From positions 1 to 64,000 of the forward strand of contig DAKJ01000009.1 of the NCBI GenBank assembly GCA_002496565.1: a DNA stretch of 64,000 bases, given 5' to 3'. Below the pieces are notes generated by a model, which was given only the letters and a program-made list of their open reading frames with translations, searched no databases and was not told the origin of the DNA. Made by a program: the position numbers and the translations under genes. Shown here one piece after another: positions 26,293 to 35,974 of the stretch (positions are counted from its first letter, which is position 1; the number at the start of each line of letters is the position of its first letter). The stretch is from Methanosarcina sp. UBA289 (GTDB lineage: Archaea > Halobacteriota > Methanosarcinia > Methanosarcinales > Methanosarcinaceae).

Positions 26293-27948
26293 ATGGAACT
26301 TGAGATGAAAGAAGATGATTATAATAAGGCCTGCAGAGAAATCCTTGAAAAAGTACTTGCAGGCGAAATAGAAAACGAAAATCAGTTAAATAAGGCAAAA
26401 AAAGACGTCAGTAAGTATTATCATCTGGCCAGTCTTCCCAGGAATGGAGATGTCATAATTCAGGGATCAAACGAAGAGCAGGCAAGAATTAAAGAATTTT
26501 TGAGACGGAAGCCTGTAAGAACGATTTCTGGAGTTGCAGTAATTGCTGTAATGACCTCTCCGGCTCCATGCCCACATGGAGTTTGTCTTCCTTGTCCTGG
26601 TGGGCCTAACTCCGCTTTCAAGTCACCCCAGAGTTATATGGGAAGGGAACCTGCAGCCATGCGGGCGATCCAGCATGAGTTTGACCCTTACTCCCAAGTT
26701 GAATCCAGACTTTCCCAGCTTAAAGAGATCGGCCACGATGTAGAGAAAGTGGAACTAATAGTTATGGGGGGCACGTTTTCGGCACGCAGTCTCGATTACC
26801 AGGAGTGGTTTATTAAACGCTGCCTTGAGGCAATGAACGATTTCACAGGTAAAGAGTGGAGAGAGAGAGCCTGGAAAATTGGGAAATCTTTACCTTATAT
26901 TCCTCTTGAAGAAGTACAGAAAGCCAATGAAAAGACTGAAATTCGTAACGTAGGAATCACATTCGAAACGCGTCCGGATTGGGCAGGAGAAAAACATGTC
27001 GATGAATTCCTCAGACTGGGAGGAACTAAGGTAGAGCTTGGGGTGCAGAGTGTTTATGACTTTGTGCTTACCCGTATGCAGAGGGGACATAGCGTTGCAG
27101 AAATTGCTAGGGCTAATCAGGTATTAAGAGACAGCGCGTTCAAGGTTGGGTTCCATATGATGCCTCATCTGCCTGGCTCGGATTCAAAGCTGGACTTCAA
27201 AGGTTTCAAAAAGCTCTTCGAAGATTCTCGCTTCAAGCCAGACTATCTCAAAATTTACCCTACCCTTGTAACCGAAGGAACTCCTCTTCATAGGCTCTGG
27301 GAAACAGGAGATTACGAGGCTCTTTCGGACGAAGAAGCTGCTGAACTGATTGCAGAGATAAAGGGTATTCTGCCTAAATGGGTAAGACTCCAGCGTATCC
27401 AGCGGGATATTCCAGCTTACCAGATCATTGCTGGAGTCCGAAAAAGTAATCTCAGGCAACTTGCAGAAGAAAAGCTGAGGGAAAAAGGAGGAAAGTGCCA
27501 CTGTATCCGCTGCAGGGAAGTAGGACACACTGACCTTAAAGGAATAAAGATAAATCAGAAGGACATCGAGATGACTGTAGAAACCTACGAAGCTTGCGGA
27601 GGTAAAGAGCATTTCATCGCTTTTGAAGATCTTGCTGCAGATGTTCTGATCGGATTTACACGCCTCCGCTTCCCTAATGCACCTCACCGTCCGGAACTTC
27701 AGGATACCGCCCTGATAAGAGAACTGCACGTTTATGGCTCCATGGTACCTATAGGAAAAGGAGCAAAGCAAAAGGAGTGGCAGCACAGAGGATATGGAAA
27801 AGAACTTCTGGAACATGCAGAAAAGATAGCTTATGAAAGCGGTTACCGGAAACTTGCCATTATTAGCGGGATAGGAGCCAGAGAATACTATCGGAAATTT
27901 GGGTATAATCTTGATAATGTATATATGACAAAAGATTTGAAAGATTAA
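26293..27948 (+). CDS. elp3: Elp3-type tRNA uridine(34) acetyltransferase
   Basis: The 551-aa protein joins a radical SAM domain (cluster cysteines C93, C98, C101 in PCPHGVCLPCPGG) to a C-terminal GNAT acetyltransferase (about residues 395-551; RGYGKELLEHAEKIA, then REYYRKFGY). Archaeal Elp3 alone modifies wobble U34 of tRNA to carboxymethyl-type derivatives with acetyl-CoA and SAM. HCIRCREVG supplies further Cys residues between the domains. The gene is monocistronic. Confidence 0.95.
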   Translation: MELEMKEDDYNKACREILEKVLAGEIENENQLNKAKKDVSKYYHLASLPRNGDVIIQGSNEEQARIKEFLRRKPVRTISGVAVIAVMTSPAPCPHGVCLPCPGGPNSAFKSPQSYMGREPAAMRAIQHEFDPYSQVESRLSQLKEIGHDVEKVELIVMGGTFSARSLDYQEWFIKRCLEAMNDFTGKEWRERAWKIGKSLPYIPLEEVQKANEKTEIRNVGITFETRPDWAGEKHVDEFLRLGGTKVELGVQSVYDFVLTRMQRGHSVAEIARANQVLRDSAFKVGFHMMPHLPGSDSKLDFKGFKKLFEDSRFKPDYLKIYPTLVTEGTPLHRLWETGDYEALSDEEAAELIAEIKGILPKWVRLQRIQRDIPAYQIIAGVRKSNLRQLAEEKLREKGGKCHCIRCREVGHTDLKGIKINQKDIEMTVETYEACGGKEHFIAFEDLAADVLIGFTRLRFPNAPHRPELQDTALIRELHVYGSMVPIGKGAKQKEWQHRGYGKELLEHAEKIAYESGYRKLAIISGIGAREYYRKFGYNLDNVYMTKDLKD

Positions 27949-27949
27949 G

Positions 27950-27969
27950 ACCTGCAACCTCAGGCAGGT
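27950..27969 (+). terminator. Putative terminator of elp3
   Basis: ACCTGC (27950-27955) and GCAGGT (27964-27969) form a 6-bp stem with an 8-nt loop just after the stop, followed by TACTAATTTTTAAT. Confidence 0.45.
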
Positions 27970-28525
27970 TACTAATTTTTAATAAGGACTCTTCTGAAAT
28001 CTATAAGCTTCAGGATTAATAATGAAGCGTTTCGAGCTGAAGAGTCATCCTTATGATAAGAGTTTTGTCTGAAAGACTTCTTTGTAAAATAGATATTATG
28101 CATTAAAGTTTGCAGAAAAATATTAAATAATTTGGTGTTTTATATATGGGTTCTAAATAAATAAAATATTATAAAGTAAAGAATAAGTATTAGTAAGAAT
28201 AAACGTTCTATTTCATCAAACTCCTTTTAAAATTCCCAGAAAAATTTGCTCTGAAAAAAGTTCTTTGAAATGATTGTCATACTGGAAATAGAAGAAATAG
28301 AGTGAAAAGATCCAGTTTTTTCTTTAGCTAACTATATAAGATAAAATTTAAGAATTAGGAAAATATGGAAAAACGTTTATAAAAAATTAAATACTATATG
28401 CTCATAACATAACAAAAAACCTTAAGTATAAATATTAGGTTTTGAAAAAAGAATTGAAATTCTGGAATTTCAAAAGAGTTTCTAAAACAAAATAGTTGAA
28501 TTTTAAAATCAATAAATTCAAAAGA

Positions 28526-28566
<41 letters not shown>

Positions 28567-28619
28567 GTAAATCTAATAAATATAAAAATTAAAGAACTTA
28601 AAACAAATCCCAAAAACAT

Positions 28620-28815
28620 AAAAATGTTAGGAGTCCTGGAGACCCTATAAATCCTAAAAAGACTCCTAAAAATTCTGAAGCTTAAAGAAACCCTGAAGAG
28701 ACTCTAAAAGAACTCCAAATAATTCCGGAAAGCTTCTGAAGAGACTCTGAAGATTCTAAAAATTAAAGCATCCCTAAAGAAACCCTAAAAGGCTCTAAAA
28801 AAGCTAAAAATACCT
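28620..28815. repeat. Degenerate purine-rich repeats upstream of DUF1699 gene
   Basis: The stretch is made of imperfect copies of a 13-16 nt unit like CCTRAARARACTCTAAA (for example near 28660, 28690, 28740, 28775, 28790). It lies immediately before a coding gene and covers where its promoter or leader should be. The rest of the 27970-28837 spacer is AT-rich with no gene. Confidence 0.5.
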
Positions 28816-28837
28816 GGAAAAATGAACGGTGATAAAA

Positions 28838-29233
28838 ATGAAAATTAGAGTTGTAAGTTCAAAAGAAGAGATAGACACTTTAAAGCTTGATGAGGAAATC
28901 GTCCATCTTGCATTCAGACCATCCAACAAAGATATTTTTAAACTCATCCTGAAGTGTCCAGAGGTAAAAGCGATCCACATCCCAAGCTCATACAAGAAAA
29001 CGATTTCCAGTTCTGCACAAATGTATCTTTCCATGCAGAATATTGCTTTACTTGAGGGCGATGTATGGGGTCACAGAAAAGACATCAATGAGTATTCTGA
29101 AATATCCCAGCATGTTTTTGACCGCATACAGGAATTAAAGGAAGAAGGGCTTTCCGAAGAAGACACCATTGAAAGGCTGGTAAGAGAAACAAGACTCAGC
29201 CCGGACTTTATAAGCTTCATTATATCAAATTAA
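28838..29233 (+). CDS. DUF1699 family protein
   Basis: The 131-aa protein matches my memory of the Methanosarcina family DUF1699 (MKIRVVSSKEEI at the start, EEIVHLAFRPSNKDIF, EGDVWGHRKDINEYSEI). The C-terminal part (LSEEDTIERLVRETRLSPDFI) resembles a small helix-turn-helix-like module, so a regulatory role is possible, but this is inference. A GTG at 28829 is in frame, but GGTGA (28828-28832) is the Shine-Dalgarno for the ATG at 28838. It is monocistronic with a strong terminator. Confidence 0.83.
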   Translation: MKIRVVSSKEEIDTLKLDEEIVHLAFRPSNKDIFKLILKCPEVKAIHIPSSYKKTISSSAQMYLSMQNIALLEGDVWGHRKDINEYSEISQHVFDRIQELKEEGLSEEDTIERLVRETRLSPDFISFIISN

Positions 29234-29245
29234 AAATCATGTAAT

Positions 29246-29264
29246 CCGATCAAATCTTGGTCGG
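29246..29264 (+). terminator. Terminator of the DUF1699 gene
   Basis: CCGATCAA (29246-29253) pairs with TTGGTCGG (29257-29264) in an 8-bp stem with one G-U pair and a 3-nt loop, followed by TATTTACTTTTTTG. Confidence 0.65.
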
Positions 29265-29848
29265 TATTTACTTTTTTGAACAGCTGTTAAGCTAAAGGCT
29301 TACCAGCCTCCTGATTTTTAATATACAATCCCGAATCCTTCAGGTGAAACTTTAACTTGGTTGATTCACTTTAACTTGTTTCTCTGAGAAGAAATCATAT
29401 ATAAGATGGAATAACTTTAAAGCTTACCAATAAAGAAACAAAGGAACATTGACTCTGATATCATCCCGGCTAAAGTCTTAGAGATTTTACGCTTTATATT
29501 TAAAAAATAAGAAAACATCTGACATAATTACTTAATTTTCATTTATTATTATAATGATATATGTGAGAATCTCTTTCTTGAGTACTCTTATTTATCATGA
29601 TTTATATTTATAATATATTATCAGTGAGATTATATTTATATACTTATGATATTGTATTATTCTCTGCGAAGTAATTTAATCCTACCCTATATTTCAGGCA
29701 AGACTTCGATGTTTTTAACAGGGGTCAAGAAGTCCGAGATTCTTGAGTGGTCAAACAATTGACATAATCCATCCAGGAATTACGTCCTGAAAATGAAAAG
29801 CACAAGAGAATATGTTTCTCAATGTACTTTTACAGAAGTGAAAAATAG
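29265..29848. other. AT-rich intergenic region
   Basis: About 580 nt without a gene. A short direct repeat (ACTTTAACTTG near 29348 and 29367) and several TATA-like runs (29620-29650) are present. Confidence 0.35.
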
Positions 29849-30928
29849 ATGTTCGCTAAACAAGACAAAATTGTAGAACAAATCTGTGAAATTCCGGTTA
29901 CCCTTGGAGATATATCCAAGAGCATCTTTGGGGGTATAAGCACACAAAACAGTCTACTCCACAGGCTTGCCCTTCCGGAGGAGGGCGGTTCCGATTCGTA
30001 TTATCTTTGCGAAGGCCTCTGTAGGCCTGTATTTTTAGAACCTGAGCTTGTATATCCTTATGTATCAGGTGCATTTTCTGAAAAATTTGCGTTTCGCCCT
30101 TCACCTTACCGTTTTATGCTGCCTTATGAATTATCATCCGCTCCGGGGAAAAAGAAAGAATACAAGGTAATTCCGCCCGAAGAACTCAAGACAAGATTCC
30201 CTATGGCTTACGAGAGAATTCTGGAATTCAAAAGAAAGTTCCGTCATGATACTTCCCCCCTTAAAACTGCAGACTATAGTATTAAAGGCAGAAAATTTCT
30301 GGAATACTTTAATACTCCGAAGATTATTGCTACTGAAGGCTATCATCTTCAAGCTGCATATGATGCTGCAGGGAATCATATATTTGAGAACGGGTGTGGC
30401 ATTGTTCTCAAGGATCCTAGCAGGTATGCCTATATTACTGCAGTGCTTAATAGTTCGATTGCAAGGCTCTTTCCTTCAGTCTGTAAGTCTGAAATGATGT
30501 ACTCTAGCTACACAGCTCCTGTAGTGATTAAGCGGTTCCCAATAGTGTTTCCTGATAACAGGCTAACCGAAGACCTCATAAATACTGTCTCCAGTTACCT
30601 TGTCTTCCTTAACAAGGAGAAGTATGCAAGGGATTACGGAGTTCCAGAATGGCTAAGGGAACTTACAGTTTTCTACGAGCAGATTTCAAACCTTCTAGTT
30701 CTGGATACTTATTTCGTAAATGACCTTGATCCGGAGCTGATGAATGCCCTTGAAGAAAATATCCACCCCTATGCTGGAGATATGAATTCTGAAGAAAATG
30801 ATAGCATTCTGAGCGCACTGTATTATATAAAGCAGCAGATTCTTGAAGTTGCAAACTCGGAAAAGTCCAAATTTAATATGGGACTGCCTGGAATGCTCAG
30901 TTTCTCTCCAAGTAGTGGAGAATTCTGA
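29849..30928 (+). CDS. Orphan TaqI-like C-terminal DNA specificity protein
   Basis: The 359-aa protein resembles the TaqI_C / type IIG and type I target-recognition region: 'L-GDISKSIFGGISTQN' at the start, LVYPYVSGAFSEKF, RKFLEYFNTPKIIATEG, and 'ITAVLNSSIARLF'. The central segment matches the 'tKI..q.....r...a.......n....i....' pattern of specificity subunits. No methyltransferase motif (NPPY) or nuclease domain is present in it or beside it. It may be a remnant or a stand-alone DNA-binding protein. It is well preserved as an open frame. Confidence 0.7.
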   Translation: MFAKQDKIVEQICEIPVTLGDISKSIFGGISTQNSLLHRLALPEEGGSDSYYLCEGLCRPVFLEPELVYPYVSGAFSEKFAFRPSPYRFMLPYELSSAPGKKKEYKVIPPEELKTRFPMAYERILEFKRKFRHDTSPLKTADYSIKGRKFLEYFNTPKIIATEGYHLQAAYDAAGNHIFENGCGIVLKDPSRYAYITAVLNSSIARLFPSVCKSEMMYSSYTAPVVIKRFPIVFPDNRLTEDLINTVSSYLVFLNKEKYARDYGVPEWLRELTVFYEQISNLLVLDTYFVNDLDPELMNALEENIHPYAGDMNSEENDSILSALYYIKQQILEVANSEKSKFNMGLPGMLSFSPSSGEF

Positions 30929-31570
30929 GACTCCCTTTTTAATTTATATCTTAAAGAACAATGGATTTACTTCTATTCGCTCAAAGAACGGTGAATTTAT
31001 TTTGCCGAGAATCTTTTACATTTCTATCTTACATTATTTTACATTTAGATTTATATCAATAAGTTTATATATTTTGGCTCACCCTAATTCAGGGGGTAAA
31101 AGTGCTCTCAGGGTAGAAAAGTTAGTTTTCCGGTAGAACAGTTTATACCAAGACACCTTTGTTGCTTTAATGGATGAATTCAGAGCTCTATGCCGCAGGG
31201 GTCTGGAAGCGATCAAGCGAGTTATTCCTCCTTAATACTCGAAAATTCTTAAAATGGGTCGCCCTGAGAGGATTTTAACCTTAATTGAGCTGAAATTTTC
31301 AAAAAATAATTATATAGGAGGATTTAAAGATTATTTTCTTGAATCTAATTTATCCATTCTTCTTTTGTCCTTGACTTTCCTTTTGCATCGAATGCAATCG
31401 GTTTTAACCTGTGTATCGAAAATCTTCCATATACTTTCTTACTTAATACATATATTTATATACTCGGGCTTTACGTAATAATTACAACACTTTATTTTTT
31501 TTAATTTCGTTTACTTAGCCCTCCCGATTCATTTGATATTGATTCATAGAAGGAAGGTAGTCTTATCGTC
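30929..31570. other. Intergenic region upstream of the 7TM kinase
   Basis: About 640 nt with T-rich tracts. A 74-codon frame (31254-31478) and a 97-codon frame overlapping the previous gene have no supporting signals. TATA-like runs occur at 31065 and 31445-31460. Confidence 0.35.
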
Positions 31571-33298
31571 CTGCAAATTCACACCGCTGCATTTCCCTAC
31601 ATGGGGGCATTAATATTTTCAGCGCTTATATCGACTTTACTTGCAATCAAAGCATACAAAGCTTTTAATTACCGCAGGATGTATTTTTCAAAATATTTTG
31701 TACTTATTATGTTAAGTATGTCTCTTTGGTCCGTTAATTACGCCTTTGAAGTCGGACTTACGGACATTAAGTTCAAATATTTCTTTGCCCGGCTAGAGTA
31801 TATTGGGATTGCTGTTGCTCCAGTAGCGTGGTTTCTATTTGCAGCTGAATACTCAGGGGTATATAAGGAATTTGTAAGAAAGCATCAGAAAGCCTTTTTC
31901 ATATTTCCTTTACTTATAATCCTTTCAATGCTTACAAATGGCCTTCATAAAACGTATTTTGTAAACTATTATCTTGACACGTCAAAGGGTTTTCCTCTTC
32001 TTGTAGTCATGCATGGGCCTTTTTTCTGGATATTTTATATATATTCTTTTATTTTAATTCTGCTCGGTATTTTTTTCTTCTTCAATCAGTTTGTCCATCT
32101 AACTGCACCATACAGAGCTCAGGCAGCAGTCGCTCTCATAGCAGTCTGCATTCCAGTCATAGGGAATATTCTCCATATCGCAAATATAGGTCCTTTTGCA
32201 TTCCTTGACCCAACTCCGTTTACATTTACAATTACAGGGTTGATTCTCTTCTGGGGCATCATGCAACACGAGTTTCTCAATATTATTCCGATTGCAAGGG
32301 AAAATGTAATTGAGTCTATGAGTGATGGATATATCGTAGTAGACCTTGCAAACTCCATCGTGGACATCAATAAGGCTGCTCTTGAACTGGCAGGGAAAAC
32401 AAAAAAAGAAGTTATAGGAAGAAACTTAAATGAGCTTTTTGGGGATGAAGTAGAAATTCCTCAGAGTGAAGCTAATGAAGGCAATTTCAACAAAGAAATT
32501 TCCTTGAAGAATGGGCTTGAAACGAAATTCTTCACTCTCAGTGTCAGCCCCCTTATGACAAAAGATAATGCAGAGGGCAAGCTGCTAATGATACATGACA
32601 CTACTGAAACATATCGACATCAAGAAGCTCTGAGACAGGCTAACAAGAAGATAAACCTCATGAGCAATATTACCAGGCATGACATTCTTAACCAGGTGAA
32701 TGTACTTTCCGGTTACACTGAATTAATTTCCGAAACTCTTCCGGAAAATACCAAAAACGATCCTAGAATAGAGAAATATCTAAAAAATCTCAATAAAAGT
32801 ATTGAGACGATCCACAGCCAGATTGTTTTCACCAAAGACTACCAAGAACTCGGAGTAGTTTCTCCAATCTGGCAATCCGTAAGTAATACAGCAAGAGAAG
32901 CATCTTTTCCTTTCTCTGGCCAGAGCTTGAAGTTTTCTATCGAGAAAAGCGCAGTGGAAATCTATGCCGATCCTTTGCTTAAAAAAGCCTTTTACAACCT
33001 GTTTGACAATGCAAGATCACATGGAGAACATGTAACTGAAATCAGTGTTAGCTCCCGCAGAAGTGCTGATAATCTTGTAATAGAAGTAAAAGACAATGGC
33101 ATAGGAATTTCTCCTATAATGAAAGAGCTGATTTTTGAAAAATCCATAGGGAAAAATACCGGGCTTGGACTTTTCCTTGTCAAAGGCATTCTTTCCATTA
33201 CAGGCATGGAGATTAAAGAAACCGGAGTTCAGGGAACAGGTGCGACGTTTGAAATTACAGTACCTCCTGGAAACTGGAGAGAAAATCCTTCCCAATAA
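31571..33298 (+). CDS. 7TM-PAS sensor histidine kinase
   Basis: The protein has an N-terminal seven-helix membrane sensor (about residues 1-225, histidine-kinase N-terminal 7TM type). A PAS domain (about 240-345; VIESMSDGYIVVDL) follows, then a dimerisation/phosphoacceptor helix with NITRHDILNQ (H360 counted from the ATG at 31601), then a HATPase domain (FYNLFDNARSHG, VKDNGIGIS, GLGLFLVKGIL). No response regulator is adjacent. The ATG at 31601 lacks a Shine-Dalgarno. The frame is open 10 codons upstream to CTG at 31571 (LQIHTAAFPY), behind GGAAGGT, and these residues look like genuine family sequence, so I extended it. Confidence 0.85.
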   Translation: MQIHTAAFPYMGALIFSALISTLLAIKAYKAFNYRRMYFSKYFVLIMLSMSLWSVNYAFEVGLTDIKFKYFFARLEYIGIAVAPVAWFLFAAEYSGVYKEFVRKHQKAFFIFPLLIILSMLTNGLHKTYFVNYYLDTSKGFPLLVVMHGPFFWIFYIYSFILILLGIFFFFNQFVHLTAPYRAQAAVALIAVCIPVIGNILHIANIGPFAFLDPTPFTFTITGLILFWGIMQHEFLNIIPIARENVIESMSDGYIVVDLANSIVDINKAALELAGKTKKEVIGRNLNELFGDEVEIPQSEANEGNFNKEISLKNGLETKFFTLSVSPLMTKDNAEGKLLMIHDTTETYRHQEALRQANKKINLMSNITRHDILNQVNVLSGYTELISETLPENTKNDPRIEKYLKNLNKSIETIHSQIVFTKDYQELGVVSPIWQSVSNTAREASFPFSGQSLKFSIEKSAVEIYADPLLKKAFYNLFDNARSHGEHVTEISVSSRRSADNLVIEVKDNGIGISPIMKELIFEKSIGKNTGLGLFLVKGILSITGMEIKETGVQGTGATFEITVPPGNWRENPSQ

Positions 33299-33351
33299 AA
33301 TAAATATATATTTAAAAACCCCAAGTTAAAGACAAGAGCAAGATTTTTCAT

Positions 33352-33406
33352 ATCAAATCCATTACATCAAATCCATTACATCAAATCCATTACATCAAAT
33401 CCATTA
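33352..33406. repeat. 14-bp tandem repeat, four copies
   Basis: ATCAAATCCATTAC is repeated three times exactly, plus a fourth copy of 13 nt. It lies between the kinase gene and the promoter region of the methyltransferase gene. Confidence 0.92.
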
Positions 33407-33520
33407 TTTATTTCGCTTTTCTCATTTGTATATTTTTATATCTTTGTTTCATATACTATCAGACCAAAAAATTCTCCTAAAACCATTAACTCAGCCGATA
33501 ATTACATTCTGGTGACAAAA

Positions 33521-34546
33521 ATGAGTAAATTTACCCTGAAAGAGAGGTTTGAAAAAACACTCAAAGGAGAGGCTTTAGATATTGTTCCTGTCTGTTCGGT
33601 AACCCAGACCGGCACTGTTGAATTAATGGAAATTACTGAAGCATACTGGCCCCAGGCAAATTACAATGCCGAAAAGATGGCTATGCTTGCACTTGCAGGG
33701 TATGAGGTTGCAGGATTCGAGAATGTACGCTGTCCTTTTGATACTACCGTGCTTGCAGAAACGCTTGGGTGCACGGTAGATGAAGGAAGTATAGATATAC
33801 AGCCTTATGTAACGGATTTTCCCTGTAAAAGCAAGAAAGATGTAAAGAATATAACGGTTCCGGACTCTCTTCTTGAGAGTAGGCGGACCTCGGTAGTGCT
33901 GGATGCAGTTGAAATTTTGGATGAAAACGTAGGAGAAAACGTACCTGTGGTTGCTGGGGTCGTAGGCCCTGCCGGACTTGCCTCCATGCTTGCAGGAATG
34001 AGAAATTATCTTATGTGGTTTGTGACGAATCCTGAAGTTGTTGAGGAACTCATGGGAGTTCTTACTGATGCTTGTATAGAATATGCCAATGGATTGTTTG
34101 AAAGAGGCGCACATGCCATAACCCTTATAGATTCTGAAGCTGGACCTGATATTATTTCCCCTCAAATGTTCGAAGAATCAGTCTTTCCACTTTACAGGAA
34201 ATTCTGCAGGAAAGTAAAAGGCCTGAAAGTCCTTCACATGTGCGGCGATGCCACCGCTGTTCTTGACCCACTTGCAGATGCAGGATTTGAAGGAATAAGC
34301 ATTGAAGAAAAAGTAGGTGTAAGTTTCGCAAAAGAGATTACAGGCGATAGGGTACGTCTTATAGGAAATGTTTCTCCGTCCGATACCCTGCTGACAAAAG
34401 GGCCTGAAGCAGTTATGATTGAAGCTACTGCCTGCCTTGAGGATGGAATTGATATTCTTGCTCCAGGATGCGGACTTGCTCCTCATACTCCACTTAAGAA
34501 CATAAAAGCGCTAATCAGGGCAAGAGATAATTACTTTTCACAGTGA
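33521..34546 (+). CDS. Methylcobamide:CoM methyltransferase, MtaA/MtbA family
   Basis: The 341-aa protein belongs to the uroporphyrinogen-decarboxylase-fold methyltransferases that move the methyl group from methylated corrinoid protein to coenzyme M. The zinc ligands are visible: H239 and C241 in HMCGDA, and C317 in APGCGL. The N-terminus (LKERFEKTLKGE..VPVCSVTQTGTVELM) is closest to MtaA as I remember it. No corrinoid protein or substrate methyltransferase is nearby, so the substrate is open (methanol, methylamines, methyl sulfides). A GTG at 33512 is in frame, but GGTGA at 33511-33515 is the ribosome site for the ATG at 33521. Confidence 0.9.
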   Translation: MSKFTLKERFEKTLKGEALDIVPVCSVTQTGTVELMEITEAYWPQANYNAEKMAMLALAGYEVAGFENVRCPFDTTVLAETLGCTVDEGSIDIQPYVTDFPCKSKKDVKNITVPDSLLESRRTSVVLDAVEILDENVGENVPVVAGVVGPAGLASMLAGMRNYLMWFVTNPEVVEELMGVLTDACIEYANGLFERGAHAITLIDSEAGPDIISPQMFEESVFPLYRKFCRKVKGLKVLHMCGDATAVLDPLADAGFEGISIEEKVGVSFAKEITGDRVRLIGNVSPSDTLLTKGPEAVMIEATACLEDGIDILAPGCGLAPHTPLKNIKALIRARDNYFSQ

Positions 34547-34575
34547 ATTTTCGTTGAGAGAATCGGTAAATCTCT

Positions 34576-35487
34576 TTAAAAAGGAGCTTTCTTTCGATCT
34601 CTTTCCTTTATATTTTCCGAACCTCGAAAGCTTATGAATGCTGCAGAAGCCAGTATAAGGGCACAGCCTGCAAGCATATCGAAAGAGAGTCCAACTCCCA
34701 GTACTGTTATATCGAAAAATACCCCGCTAACAGGTTCTATCAGAGCAAGAAGGCTCCCAGTTTGGGCCTTGAGATTGGCAAACCCAAGTATCGTAAATAT
34801 TTCTCCAAAACCTATTGATACTATCCCAAAGGCGATAAGCACTTTCAGGTTGCTATACAGAATCTCAGGAGAAGTCTTGAGTGCATACGGGCTTAGCAGC
34901 AAAAGGGCGATTCCCATAGGCCAGAAAATGATAGCAAGCTCCGGGTATTCTGCTTTCAGAATTTTTACGTTCATAATCAATGCTGCAAAGATCACTCCTG
35001 AGAGTAATCCAGCTGCAATGCCGAGAATATAGGTGCCTGTAAGTTCAATGCCCGAAAGGCTATCTGGCTTTACGATAAGGAATACTCCTGTAACTGCTAT
35101 AAAGAGGGCAATTATACTTTCCTTTCCGATTTTCTCCTTCAGGACAAGAGGAGAGGCAAGCATTACATAAACAGGAGCTGTGTACTGGAGCAGAATGGCA
35201 ATAGAAACACATGTAATTTTTAGGCAAGTAAAGTAAAGCAGCATGCACATGACAACAAGCACACCTTGCAGGAAAAGGCTTCCTTTCCTTTTCTTCAATC
35301 GCAGGTCTGAGATTTTCCCCCTGCCAGCTATATAGATAAAAAGAAACAGCAAGCCAAAAAATAGCCTGTAGAATATTATGGGAGTTATGGCCATATCATG
35401 GATACGATCTATGAAAAGTCCGTTCATGCCATAGAATATGCAGCCTGCAATTACTGCCAGATGCGGCTTTTTGCCCTTCAGGAACAT
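34576..35487 (-). CDS. EamA/DMT-family transporter
   Basis: The 303-aa protein has ten hydrophobic segments in two EamA repeats, typical of the drug/metabolite transporter superfamily. 'GMNGLFIDR' and 'ITPIIFYRLFFGLLFL' mark the first repeat, and 'SVGFGEIFTILGFANL'-like sequence the second. The substrate is unknown; amino acids or metabolites are usual. It converges with the methyltransferase gene with a 29-nt gap. Confidence 0.88.
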   Translation of the reverse strand: MFLKGKKPHLAVIAGCIFYGMNGLFIDRIHDMAITPIIFYRLFFGLLFLFIYIAGRGKISDLRLKKRKGSLFLQGVLVVMCMLLYFTCLKITCVSIAILLQYTAPVYVMLASPLVLKEKIGKESIIALFIAVTGVFLIVKPDSLSGIELTGTYILGIAAGLLSGVIFAALIMNVKILKAEYPELAIIFWPMGIALLLLSPYALKTSPEILYSNLKVLIAFGIVSIGFGEIFTILGFANLKAQTGSLLALIEPVSGVFFDITVLGVGLSFDMLAGCALILASAAFISFRGSENIKERDRKKAPF

Positions 35488-35624
35488 TTGAGACGGATAT
35501 GCCTGTAGTATTTATATACCTGCTGGAAAAGTCATAGAATGAAGCCTGAAATTCCAGAGTTTTCTATAGGAGTAATCAGTTGTTGGCTGATCTAGTTGAC
35601 CTTAAAAATTCCTGTGACCCGGGT

Positions 35625-35958
35625 AAAACTATGGCAGAAAATAATTCGAAAGCAGTTAGGGACCTTATACCTGAAATTCTAAAACTTTCAGGCAGGGAAT
35701 GCATGATCCGTGAGCTTTCACTCCAGTTTTCTTCCTGAGCTTGAAAATAAGCTTGAAGAGGAACTGAAGGAATATCTTGAAAGCAAGGAGCTTGAGGAGC
35801 TTGTCGACCTGCTTGAGGTAATTTACAGAATAGCAGAACTCAGAGGTTCTTCAAAAGCGGAACTTGAGGCAATAAGGCAGCGGAAAAAACAGGAAAAAGG
35901 CGGATTTGAGAAAAACCTTATCTTTCTTAATCCATCCGAAGATAGTTTTCATCCATAA
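35625..35958 (+). pseudogene. Frameshifted nucleotide pyrophosphohydrolase-like gene
   Basis: One frame (to the TGA at 35736-35738) reads KAVRDLIPEILKLSGREC, the start of a small phosphoribosyl-ATP-pyrophosphohydrolase-like (MazG-related) family. The next frame (+1, from about 35710 to 35958) continues FLPELENKLEEELKEY, then ELVDLLEVIYRIAE with the Glu/Asp-rich metal motif. The first frame has no start codon and has a stop 1 codon upstream. At least one frameshift is therefore needed, and the gene is probably dead. Confidence 0.75.
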
Positions 35959-35974
35959 TTACACTCTGCTGATT

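Noticed and set aside
31254..31478. 74-codon frame before the 7TM kinase
   Set aside because: No ribosome site, composition follows T-rich DNA, not protein-like beyond hydrophobic runs.
33352..33406. CRISPR array
   Set aside because: The 14-bp copies are contiguous with no spacers, so this is a simple tandem repeat.
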